Assembly: GCA_007129635.1 (NCBI GenBank) | Contig: SKVE01000360.1 | Location: forward strand, 1 to 7,919 | DNA length: 7,919 bases | DNA from: Planctomycetaceae bacterium | Lineage (GTDB): Bacteria > Planctomycetota > Planctomycetia > Pirellulales > Pirellulaceae | Direction of reading: 5' to 3' | Part shown: positions 1-5,747 of the stretch, piece after piece | How positions within the stretch are numbered: the stretch's first letter is position 1 | Layout: each line of letters starts with the position of its first letter | Position numbers and translations under genes: made by a program | Notes under the pieces: model-generated | What the model saw: only the letters and a program-made list of their open reading frames with translations | Database searches by the model: none | What the model was told of the DNA's origin: nothing

Positions 1-247
1 CAGGTCAACAACAGGTCCGGAACGTGTGGTCGAACATTGGCTGTTGGCATCTGAACCAGTGGGTGTTCACGTTGGTGGAGTTATGCTGTTGAATGCTGGA
101 AAAAAAAATTCCTGGCCGCGCTGCCTGGGCCCCCAGACAACTGCAAATTTCACAGGCTCTTTCAGACGCTGCTTGACCTCGCCATTTGATCGCCTAAAGT
201 GCAGCTATCTATCACGCCAGGGCCTACGCCGCAAACAAGCGACTCGT
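1..247. other. Gene-poor stretch downstream of the aminotransferase operon
   Basis: I recognise no gene here. Short frames run off the left edge on both strands. One minus-strand ATG at 48-50 could open a frame leaving the window, but no Shine-Dalgarno sequence precedes it and the peptide resembles nothing I know. A plus-strand frame starting at 26 continues through this stretch into the aminotransferase gene, where it is the antisense shadow of that gene. The only visible structure is an A-run at 100-108 next to a GC-rich dyad, listed separately as a possible terminator. Confidence 0.6.
100..136 (-). terminator. Weak candidate intrinsic terminator after the aminotransferase operon
   Basis: Read on the minus strand, a short GC-rich dyad (CTGGGGGCCCAG, 136-125) is followed after about 16 nt by a run of nine T residues (108-100). 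The position, about 110 nt past the stop codon of the last aminotransferase gene, suits an operon terminator. The stem is short with a very tight loop, and it does not abut the T-run as in a textbook intrinsic terminator. This is only a candidate. Confidence 0.25.
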
Positions 248-1567
248 CTAAACCAACTGCTCGCGATTCTCGACGATCTTGATGATCGCCTTGGCGATGT
301 CATCCATGTCCTCCTTGGTCCCCAGCAGGACTCGTTGGCTGAAACATACCGCCTCGCTGCACAGTCGATCGTTATCGGGGCATTCGATCTGCGCCCGGCA
401 GTGGTCCAACTGTTGTGGGGAGTACATTCGCGTGAAGTTTCGCGAGCTGAGCGTATGTTCCATGAACGGTGCCTTGTTCAGCCGCCCGTAGCCGCCCGTG
501 CACGGGATGCCCTCGGCTCGCAACGCCGTCAGGAATCGATCGCGCGGAACGCCGTTGAATTCGGCCGCCACATAGCGCATTGGGTACAGATGATAAGCGG
601 CCCGATCGACGCCCTGGTACAACCGGTGCGGGTAGATCCCGGGAATCCCCTGCAGTTTGGACGTCAGGTACGTGGCGTTTTCCCAACGCCGCTGAGTCTG
701 CTCTTCCAACCGTTGCATCTGAGCCAACAGGATGGCCGCCTGGAATTCGGTCATCCGGCATTTCGAGCCCAGGTGAGGTCCACCGCGTCCGAAATCATGA
801 TACGACACGGCTCGGTCCATCACCCGATCATCGTCGCCCGTGATGGCACCGCCCTCGCCGCAGGTCAGGTGCTTGGAATTCTGGAAGCTGAAGCACCCCA
901 GATCGCCCAGCGTGCCGCACTTTTTCCCGCCGATCTCTGCCAACCAAGCCTGGCAGGCGTCTTCGACGACCAGCAGATCATGCTTTTTGGCAATCGCGTT
1001 GATCCTGGTCATATCGCAGGGCAAGCCGTAGATATGTACCGGCAGGATGGCTCGCGTGTTGGGCGTGATCTTCTCTTCCAGCTTGTCGGGGTTGACCAGG
1101 AAGGTCTCCGGGTCCGTATCGACCATGATCGGCAGCGCGCCCGCCAGGAAGATCACGCTGATCGAAGCCACGAACGTATAGGGCCCCACCAGGACCTCGT
1201 CGCCCACGCCGATATCCAAGGCATTCAGTGCCGTGATCAGCGCGGTGGTTCCATGGGTGGTCGCCAGGCAGCGTTTCGCACCCAGCAACTCGGCATACTG
1301 CTGTTCGAACTGCGACACGACCTTGGCTCGAGACCAAACACCACTGCGCAGCACGGACAGCACCAGTTGTTCGTCGCGTTGCGGATCCCAGACCGGCCAG
1401 CCGGGGAATCCTTGGGTGCGTAGGGGCGTACCACCGCGTACCGCCAACTTGCTGGCCGTACGGTGCGCGGCGGCCGGAGCGGTCACGGCGGGTGCGGCGA
1501 CGGCAGCCAACGATCCGGCGGATGTGGCGGCGACGAACTGTCGCCGATTCCAGGATTTGCTTTCCAT
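248..1567 (-). CDS. Tat-exported DegT/DnrJ/EryC1/StrS-family aminotransferase, paralog 3 of 3
   Basis: A PLP-dependent aminotransferase of 439 aa. The family usually transfers an amino group from Glu or Gln to a keto-sugar or keto-cyclitol. The N-terminus is a Tat signal: N7-R-R-Q-F, then an Ala-rich hydrophobic stretch to about residue 34. The normal family start LAVRGGTPLR follows at 41. Visible catalytic features are THGTTAL (104-110, phosphate binding), VEDACQA (201-207, with D203 facing the pyridine nitrogen) and FSFQNSKHLTCGEGG (226-240), where K232 is the predicted Schiff-base lysine. The active site therefore looks intact. The SFQNSK-LT-GEGG wording resembles the AHBA-synthase and scyllo-inosose-aminotransferase branch more than UDP-sugar enzymes, though this is a by-eye impression. 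The start is supported by AAAGGA at 1575-1580, 7 nt upstream. It is the last gene of the three-gene set, 74 nt after its neighbour. The family is near certain; export is likely and the substrate unknown. Confidence 0.93.
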   Translation of the reverse strand: MESKSWNRRQFVAATSAGSLAAVAAPAVTAPAAAHRTASKLAVRGGTPLRTQGFPGWPVWDPQRDEQLVLSVLRSGVWSRAKVVSQFEQQYAELLGAKRCLATTHGTTALITALNALDIGVGDEVLVGPYTFVASISVIFLAGALPIMVDTDPETFLVNPDKLEEKITPNTRAILPVHIYGLPCDMTRINAIAKKHDLLVVEDACQAWLAEIGGKKCGTLGDLGCFSFQNSKHLTCGEGGAITGDDDRVMDRAVSYHDFGRGGPHLGSKCRMTEFQAAILLAQMQRLEEQTQRRWENATYLTSKLQGIPGIYPHRLYQGVDRAAYHLYPMRYVAAEFNGVPRDRFLTALRAEGIPCTGGYGRLNKAPFMEHTLSSRNFTRMYSPQQLDHCRAQIECPDNDRLCSEAVCFSQRVLLGTKEDMDDIAKAIIKIVENREQLV

Positions 1568-1641
1568 CTTTCGATCCTTTCAAGTTCATACGAAGGGAAA
1601 CGAGACGACGGGCTGGTCGCCCCGCATCTGCTGTTCGTCGT

Positions 1642-2979
1642 TCAAACCGCGAAGTGTTCTGCGACCTTGCGGATCGACTGGGCGACCTGCAGGATGTACT
1701 CTTCGGTCATATTCTCATTGATCGTCACCCGGATCATGTCCGCCAAGATGGCCTCCGCTTCCGCGCACTGATGCTTGGAGAAATCCATCTCGGTCAGCCC
1801 GAATTCCTTGACGGGCCATCGGCCGGCGATGAAGCCGTGTTCCCGGAAGACGGGTTCGCCGTACAACGGCACCCCGATATAGCCGCCCGACGCCGGAGCC
1901 CCCTCGGCTCGCAGCGTTCTGGCGAAATCATCCCGGTTGATCCGGAAGGCATCCGGGTGGACGCGGAACATGTAGAACCAGTACACGGCTCGATCTTCCG
2001 GGTGCACTTCGTGGGGGACGATGCCGGGAATATCCGCGATGTGCTCGGTCAACAGATTGCCCAGCCGGGCGCGTTGGGCAGCGATCTGTTCCAGACGCGT
2101 CAATTGGCCAGCCACCACGGCCGCTTGCGGCTCGCTCATCCGATAATTGGTCGCAAACGCACGGAACCCGCCACCTTCGCGTGTGACGCCTCGAGCGGCT
2201 CCTTTGTCGCCGAAACGCTGCAGCAGCGTTCCAAACCGCTCATCGCCACTGGCCACGACCCCGCCATCGCCGCAGGTGACGTGCTTGGAATTCTGCAGCG
2301 AAAAACAAGCGAAATGCCCCACGGTTCCGATCGGTCGCCCTCGCGATCTGGCCCCCCAGGCCTGGCAGCAGTCCTCGATGACGATCAGATCGTGTTCTTC
2401 GGCGATCGCCATGATCGCGTCCATATCGCAGGGATTGCCCGTCAGGTGGACGGGGATGATGGCTTTCGTCTTGGGCGTGATCCTCCGCCGCACGTCCTGG
2501 ATGTCCAGGTTACAGTGCCCGGCTCCGACGTCCGCAAAGACCGGTACCGCTCCTTGGTACAGCACGCCGATCACGGTGCCGATATCGGTGATCGGCGAGG
2601 TGATGACTTCATCGCCCAGACCGATGCCCGCCGCAGCGACGGCGATATGAATCGCCGCGGTGCCGGACGAGCACGTGTGGACGTACTCCAGCGGGCAGTG
2701 CTCGCGAAACCGCTCGATCAACAGCTTGGTCTGCGGTCCGCCCCAGTAGAACAACGTATTCTGACGCAGCATTGCTTCCAACTGCTCCCGTTCGGGATCG
2801 CCCCAGCGAGGCGTGTAGGACACCGACTGCTGGACGGCTTTGTCGCCGCCATGGATGGCCAGATTCGAGCCCTCCGGCTGGGCTGCTGCTGCCTGAGAAG
2901 CATGGACCGCGCCGGCCATCAGCAACCCGGATGAGCCTGCGACGAACTGCCGCCGATTGATGTTGGGTACGTTAGACAT
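1642..2979 (-). CDS. Tat-exported DegT/DnrJ/EryC1/StrS-family aminotransferase, paralog 2 of 3
   Basis: A second PLP-dependent aminotransferase, 445 aa. The Tat signal is N8-R-R-Q-F followed by a hydrophobic segment, with a plausible cleavage after AVHA (residue 27) or in the Ala run to 33. The mature domain opens with LAIHGGDKAV (40-49). Active-site landmarks are SSGTAA (104-109), IEDCCQAW (201-208, with D203) and FSLQNSKHVTCGDGG (226-240), with K232 as the predicted Schiff-base lysine. The usual GEGG is GDGG here, a conservative change absent from both neighbours. By eye, about 60% of residues match paralog 3 over the roughly 70 residues around the lysine. A strong Shine-Dalgarno (GGGAGGA, 2989-2995) lies 9 nt before the ATG. 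It sits between the other two genes with gaps of 69 and 74 nt and is probably co-transcribed with them. The substrate is unknown; a keto-sugar or keto-cyclitol is the family expectation. Confidence 0.93.
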   Translation of the reverse strand: MSNVPNINRRQFVAGSSGLLMAGAVHASQAAAAQPEGSNLAIHGGDKAVQQSVSYTPRWGDPEREQLEAMLRQNTLFYWGGPQTKLLIERFREHCPLEYVHTCSSGTAAIHIAVAAAGIGLGDEVITSPITDIGTVIGVLYQGAVPVFADVGAGHCNLDIQDVRRRITPKTKAIIPVHLTGNPCDMDAIMAIAEEHDLIVIEDCCQAWGARSRGRPIGTVGHFACFSLQNSKHVTCGDGGVVASGDERFGTLLQRFGDKGAARGVTREGGGFRAFATNYRMSEPQAAVVAGQLTRLEQIAAQRARLGNLLTEHIADIPGIVPHEVHPEDRAVYWFYMFRVHPDAFRINRDDFARTLRAEGAPASGGYIGVPLYGEPVFREHGFIAGRWPVKEFGLTEMDFSKHQCAEAEAILADMIRVTINENMTEEYILQVAQSIRKVAEHFAV

Positions 2980-3048
2980 GTTCGAAGATCCTCCCGTGTC
3001 AGTCCGGTATCAAAAATCTGATGGCGATGATGCCGATCGCACGACGGT

Positions 3049-4410
3049 CTATGCCGTGTGCATCGCCAGGTAAACCTTGCGGATCGCGGCGGTCACATCG
3101 TCCACATCCTGCTCGGTGTACCCAGGTCCGATGGTCACGCCGCCGTAACGGTTGATGATGTCGATCGTCCGCGGACAGCATTCGGCGCCGTAGCGGATCG
3201 CTTTGCCCTCGGGTGTATTGAACGACGGCCAATCGGGATGGACCGTGGATTTATTGGCGATCCGCGAGCTGACCGGCAAGATCACGGACCCGGCCGGTCC
3301 GTTGGCCGAGATCCCTTCGGCTCGAACCGCGCGCAGGAACCGATCACGGCGGTCCCGATCGCTCCAATCCAAGAAGACTCGCATCCCCAGATCGCCCTCG
3401 ATGTCGCCCGATCGACGCAGCTTTAGGTCGGGCAGGTCTGCGATGCCCTCGCGAACCTTCTTGGCGTTGACGCGCAACGCGGAACAGATCGTTTCGAGTT
3501 TTCGGAGCTGGCCGCACAGCACGGCCGCCGTGAACTCGTTCATGCGGAAGTTGCACGAGGCAAAACTGGCCAGCACGCCGCTGCCGATCGAATCGTTGTA
3601 CGCTCGGCCGGTGACCCCCACATCGTGGAATCGTACCGCGCGTTCGTACAGGATGGGGTCGTTTGTCGTGACGGCCCCGCCCTCGCCGGAGGTGATCGTC
3701 TTGCTCAACTGAAAACTGTTGATGCCGATATCGCCGATCGTGCCGACGTATTTCCCCTGGTATTGGCCGCCGGCACATTGCGCACAATCTTCCAGAACTC
3801 GCAGATCGTGCTTCCGAGCGACCGCCATGATCGCATCCATGTCGCAAGGACAGCCTTCCAGATGAGCCGCAATGATGGCCTTGGTCCGCGGCGTGATGTG
3901 CCGCTCGATATCCGCCGGGTCGATGTTGAACGAATCATCGATCTCGGCAAACACCGGCAGCGCGCCGGCCAACACGATCACGTCATAGTCGGCGTACCAG
4001 TTCCAGGCGGGCAGGATCACCTCGTCGCCCGGTCCCACTTCCAAAGCCGCCATGGCCGTGTACAGGGCGGTGGTCCCCGATGTGACGGCCAGCGCGAATT
4101 TCGCGCCGATGTGCGATGCGTAATCTCGTTCGAACTGGACGACCTTGCCACCGGCTCGTCGGAACGGGGACCGCGAACGCAAGACGGCCAACAGTTCCTG
4201 TTCCTCGACTTCGTCGTAGAACATGGTTCCATACGGCCCCGATCCCAACATGCCGGATCGCACGGGCGTTCCGCCGTCGATCGCCAGTTGTTGTGAAGCA
4301 GCGGCCGAAACATTTCCCAAAGCACTGCTATTGCCAAGCAGAGCCGACGTGGCGCCTACAGCGCCCACCGCCTCGATGAACTCGCGACGATTCGTCTTGC
4401 GGTCGGTCAT
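3049..4410 (-). CDS. Tat-exported DegT/DnrJ/EryC1/StrS-family aminotransferase, paralog 1 of 3
   Basis: The promoter-proximal member of the set, 453 aa. The Tat signal is N7-R-R-E-F-I with a hydrophobic stretch to about residue 37. The mature domain starts at LAIDGGTPVR (42-51). PLP-site landmarks are TSGTTAL (110-116), LEDCAQCAGG (206-215, with D208) and NSFQLSKTITSGEGG (231-245), with K237 as the predicted Schiff-base lysine. It differs from the other two in the C-terminal half. Where they have an aromatic stretch (AAYHLYPMRY or AVYWFYMFRV), it has DIEGDLGMRVFLDW, which suggests a different substrate pocket. The start is supported by AGGGG at 4417-4421, 6 nt upstream. The leader holds a hairpin and, about 120 nt upstream, a promoter candidate, so transcription of the three genes may begin here. 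The export signal is clear by eye; the reaction partner is not known. Confidence 0.93.
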   Translation of the reverse strand: MTDRKTNRREFIEAVGAVGATSALLGNSSALGNVSAAASQQLAIDGGTPVRSGMLGSGPYGTMFYDEVEEQELLAVLRSRSPFRRAGGKVVQFERDYASHIGAKFALAVTSGTTALYTAMAALEVGPGDEVILPAWNWYADYDVIVLAGALPVFAEIDDSFNIDPADIERHITPRTKAIIAAHLEGCPCDMDAIMAVARKHDLRVLEDCAQCAGGQYQGKYVGTIGDIGINSFQLSKTITSGEGGAVTTNDPILYERAVRFHDVGVTGRAYNDSIGSGVLASFASCNFRMNEFTAAVLCGQLRKLETICSALRVNAKKVREGIADLPDLKLRRSGDIEGDLGMRVFLDWSDRDRRDRFLRAVRAEGISANGPAGSVILPVSSRIANKSTVHPDWPSFNTPEGKAIRYGAECCPRTIDIINRYGGVTIGPGYTEQDVDDVTAAIRKVYLAMHTA

Positions 4411-4436
4411 CGAACACCCCTTTCCATCGATGCTAG

Positions 4437-4457
4437 ATCGCCGCCTGCGGCAGCGAT
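4437..4457 (-). promoter_or_regulatory. Hairpin in the 5' leader of the aminotransferase operon
   Basis: An inverted repeat of nine paired positions with one C-A mismatch and a 3-nt loop (ATCGCCGCC / GGCAGCGAT on the plus strand). It lies 26 nt before the first aminotransferase start codon, within the leader predicted from the upstream promoter candidate. No T-run follows it in the direction of transcription, so it does not look like an intrinsic terminator for the upstream zinc-ribbon gene. It may stabilise the message or have no function. Confidence 0.35.
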
Positions 4458-4530
4458 GCGAAAAGCGGGCTCAGAGGGGCATCGCCCACGAAATCCGATG
4501 CCGGACCGAGCACGCAACCACCAAACGCGC

Positions 4531-4560
4531 ATCGTACCACTGCCGGTTCCTGCAAGTCAA
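4531..4560 (-). promoter_or_regulatory. Candidate sigma70-type promoter for the aminotransferase operon
   Basis: On the minus strand, TTGACT (4560-4555) and TACGAT (4536-4531) are separated by 18 nt. Each hexamer is one or two bases from the TTGACA/TATAAT consensus, in a GC-rich gap with no gene. Transcription would start near 4524, giving a leader of roughly 110 nt before the first aminotransferase. The hexamer match is direct observation; promoter function is inferred. Confidence 0.45.
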
Positions 4561-4587
4561 CCGCCCAAGTAGGGAGGCAGGCCAGGA

Positions 4588-4821
4588 TCAGCCACCGAAG
4601 GCGCAACCGCCCGAGCCGCATTGCGGCAGGCCGCAAGTGCCGGCTGCGGGGCTGGGACACATCGGCAGAGAATCGCTGCTGGCCATATGAGCGGCCGGGA
4701 CGCTTAACTGCTTTTCCAGCCGCTGACTGCCACATTCAGGGCACTGTGGCTGATGATCGCCTCGAATCAGTAACTCGAATTCGCTATGGCACTGGTTGCA
4801 ACTATACTCGTACAAAGGCAT
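4588..4821 (-). CDS. FmdB-family small zinc-ribbon protein
   Basis: A 77-aa protein that opens with the family signature MPLYEYSC. It has two Cys knuckles, C8-x2-C11 and C27-x2-C30, expected to bind one zinc (Zn_ribbon_8 / CxxC_CxxC_SSSS type). After about residue 50 it becomes Pro/Gly/Cys-rich, with C55, C63, C68 and C73, ending GGCAFGG. Similar tails occur in other family members as I know them. The name comes from a proposed regulator of formamidase genes; the cellular role is not settled. The start is the only one that gives the conserved N-terminus, with a modest GGAG (4832-4835) 10 nt upstream. It is divergent from nnrE and lies 177 nt upstream of the first aminotransferase on the same strand. 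It could be read into that operon, but a separate promoter candidate in the gap argues for independent expression. Confidence 0.9.
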   Translation of the reverse strand: MPLYEYSCNQCHSEFELLIRGDHQPQCPECGSQRLEKQLSVPAAHMASSDSLPMCPSPAAGTCGLPQCGSGGCAFGG

Positions 4822-4924
4822 GATGAGAGAACTCCATGATCAAATCTATGGTCAGAATCTTCGTCAGTATTTTAGCGGAGCATCTGGCTTTGCGATAGGC
4901 AATTTTACCGCAGGAGGCCGAAGG
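4822..4924. promoter_or_regulatory. Divergent intergenic region between the zinc-ribbon gene and nnrE
   Basis: This stretch of 103 nt separates two genes transcribed away from each other, so it must carry the start signals for both unless they are read from outside. It is locally more AT-rich than the genes, for example around 4868-4874 and 4900-4908. I found no pair of -35/-10 hexamers with acceptable spacing on either strand and assign no promoter. Confidence 0.4.
4912..4917 (+). promoter_or_regulatory. Shine-Dalgarno that fixes the nnrE start
   Basis: A perfect AGGAGG lies 7 nt before the ATG at 4925. The same frame stays open upstream to a TTG at 4796, but that extension overlaps the start of the divergent zinc-ribbon gene and has no family similarity. 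The internal ATG is therefore the true start. Confidence 0.9.
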
Positions 4925-5638
4925 ATGAATGGGTTTCAATCGCTGGCTGCGATTCGACTGACACGCGAACAAGTTCGACAGGTCGATCGGATCGCGATCG
5001 AAGAATATGAAATCCCCGGAATGGTGTTGATGGAAAACGCCGGTCGCGGTTGTGTGGATCTCCTCCAGTCGCTGGGGATCGGCGGTCCCGTGGCGATCTG
5101 CTGCGGGCCAGGCAACAACGGAGGCGATGGGTTTGTGATCGCTCGTCATCTTCAGTTGCGGGGCTTCGAACCACGCATTTTGCTGGTCGGCGTTCCCGAT
5201 CGATTGCGAGGGGATGCCGAGGCGAATTTCCGCATCGTGCAACGCTGCGACATTCCCATGACCCTGCTGTCTTCGTGGGATCGCCCGACGGTGGACGGTG
5301 TCCTGCAGGGTGCGGACTGGATCGTCGATGCCTTGCTGGGGACCGGAGCTTCCGGCGAACCCCGATCGCCACTCGATCAACTGATCCCCCACCTGAACCA
5401 ATTCCCGGCTCGCCGATTGGCCGTCGACATGCCTAGCGGTATGGACTGCGATGCAGGATCGCCCGCCAGCAATACGTTCCGAGCAGATCATACCTGCACC
5501 TTCGTGGCGTCGAAGGCGGGATTCGATGCTGCAGCGGCCAAAGCCTATCTGGGCGACGTTCACGTGTTGGATATCGGCGCACCGCGTTGCATCATCGACA
5601 AACTGTTGGCCTCGTCCGCCGATTTCACCAAGAGCTAA
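4925..5638 (+). CDS. nnrE: NAD(P)H-hydrate epimerase (YjeF N-terminal domain), stand-alone
   Basis: A cytoplasmic repair enzyme of 237 aa that interconverts the R and S forms of hydrated NAD(P)H (NADHX/NADPHX), so that a separate dehydratase can restore the cofactor. Family motifs seen are LTREQVRQVDRIAIEEY (12-28), MENAGRG (36-42), the glycine-rich GPGNNGGDGFVIARHL (61-76), DALLGTGASGEPRSP (135-149) and AVDMPSGMDCDAG (166-178), which carries the conserved Asp residues of the active and potassium-binding region. The length equals the epimerase domain alone. The C-terminal ADP/ATP-dependent dehydratase (NnrD) found in the E. coli YjeF fusion is absent and is expected elsewhere in the genome. 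No signal peptide is visible. The stop codon TAA forms the left flank of a MITE-like insertion; before that insertion the next gene would have followed within about 8 nt. Confidence 0.93.
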   Translation: MNGFQSLAAIRLTREQVRQVDRIAIEEYEIPGMVLMENAGRGCVDLLQSLGIGGPVAICCGPGNNGGDGFVIARHLQLRGFEPRILLVGVPDRLRGDAEANFRIVQRCDIPMTLLSSWDRPTVDGVLQGADWIVDALLGTGASGEPRSPLDQLIPHLNQFPARRLAVDMPSGMDCDAGSPASNTFRADHTCTFVASKAGFDAAAAKAYLGDVHVLDIGAPRCIIDKLLASSADFTKS

Positions 5639-5659
5639 GCACCGTTCGAGAAATAACTG
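5639..5659 (+). repeat. Left terminal inverted repeat of the MITE-like element
   Basis: This 21-nt arm is perfectly complementary to the right arm. It begins immediately after the TAA stop codon of nnrE. Confidence 0.85.
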
Positions 5660-5715
5660 ACGCATTTTCTGCCCCCTCACCCTGCCCTCTCCCACGAGGG
5701 GCGAGGGACATTGGA

Positions 5716-5736
5716 CAGTTATTTCTCGAACGGTGC
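5716..5736 (-). repeat. Right terminal inverted repeat of the MITE-like element
   Basis: This 21-nt arm is perfectly complementary to the left arm. It ends immediately before the second TAA, which overlaps the ribosome-binding site of the next gene. Confidence 0.85.
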
Positions 5737-5737
5737 T

Positions 5738-5743
5738 AAGGAG
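5738..5743 (+). promoter_or_regulatory. Shine-Dalgarno of the propeller gene, abutting the inserted element
   Basis: AAGGAG lies 4 nt before a first ATG (5748) and 7 nt before a second in-frame ATG (5751). The spacing slightly favours the second. The two starts differ by one residue and give the same signal peptide. Confidence 0.75.
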
Positions 5744-5747
5744 AAGG

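Larger units (their letters stand above)
5639..5736. mobile_element. 98-bp MITE-like palindromic element with a TAA target-site repeat
   Basis: Perfect 21-bp terminal inverted repeats (5639-5659 and 5716-5736, starting GCACCGTTCGAGAAATAAC) enclose a 56-nt centre. The centre is C-rich then G-rich (CCCCCTCACCCTG, then GAGGGGCGAGGG) and can form an inner imperfect hairpin. Read on the minus strand it translates to SPLVGEGRVRG, a wording I know from widespread non-coding bacterial repeats. TAA lies directly on both sides (5636-5638 and 5737-5739), as a 3-bp target duplication would. There is no coding capacity, so any movement would need a transposase supplied elsewhere. No T-run follows the stem, so it is not a standard intrinsic terminator, though its RNA could fold strongly. 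Repeats and flanks are directly visible; mobility is inferred. Confidence 0.7.

Noticed and set aside
1..50. Possible minus-strand gene start at 48-50 leaving the window
   Set aside because: Only 16 codons are visible, there is no Shine-Dalgarno, and the peptide is not recognisable.
26..1423. Long plus-strand open frame (465 codons) antisense to the third aminotransferase
   Set aside because: It has no family motifs, an atypical Arg/Gln/His-rich composition and no ribosome-binding site, and it overlaps a clear aminotransferase on the other strand. It results from codon bias in GC-rich DNA.
1568..1641. Small hairpin (GGGC-TGGTC-GCCC) between the second and third aminotransferase genes
   Set aside because: A 4-bp stem with no T-run is within chance expectation in GC-rich DNA, so I did not call a terminator or attenuator.
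1492..2934. Long plus-strand open frame (480 codons) antisense to the second aminotransferase
   Set aside because: For the same reasons it is a shadow frame. That long antisense frames lie opposite paralogs follows from their shared codon bias and does not show a second coding layer.
4796..4924. Upstream TTG extension of nnrE
   Set aside because: The added 43 residues have no family similarity and overlap the divergent zinc-ribbon gene. A perfect AGGAGG precedes the internal ATG at the right distance.
5639..5736. Reading the palindrome as an intrinsic terminator of nnrE
   Set aside because: No T-run follows the stem; it runs straight into AAGGAGAAGG and the next start codon. The flanking TAA repeat and the clean excision product fit an insertion better.
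5639..5736. Reading the inverted repeat as part of a CRISPR array or attachment site
   Set aside because: There is a single inverted pair, with no direct repeats, spacers or neighbouring integrase or cas genes.
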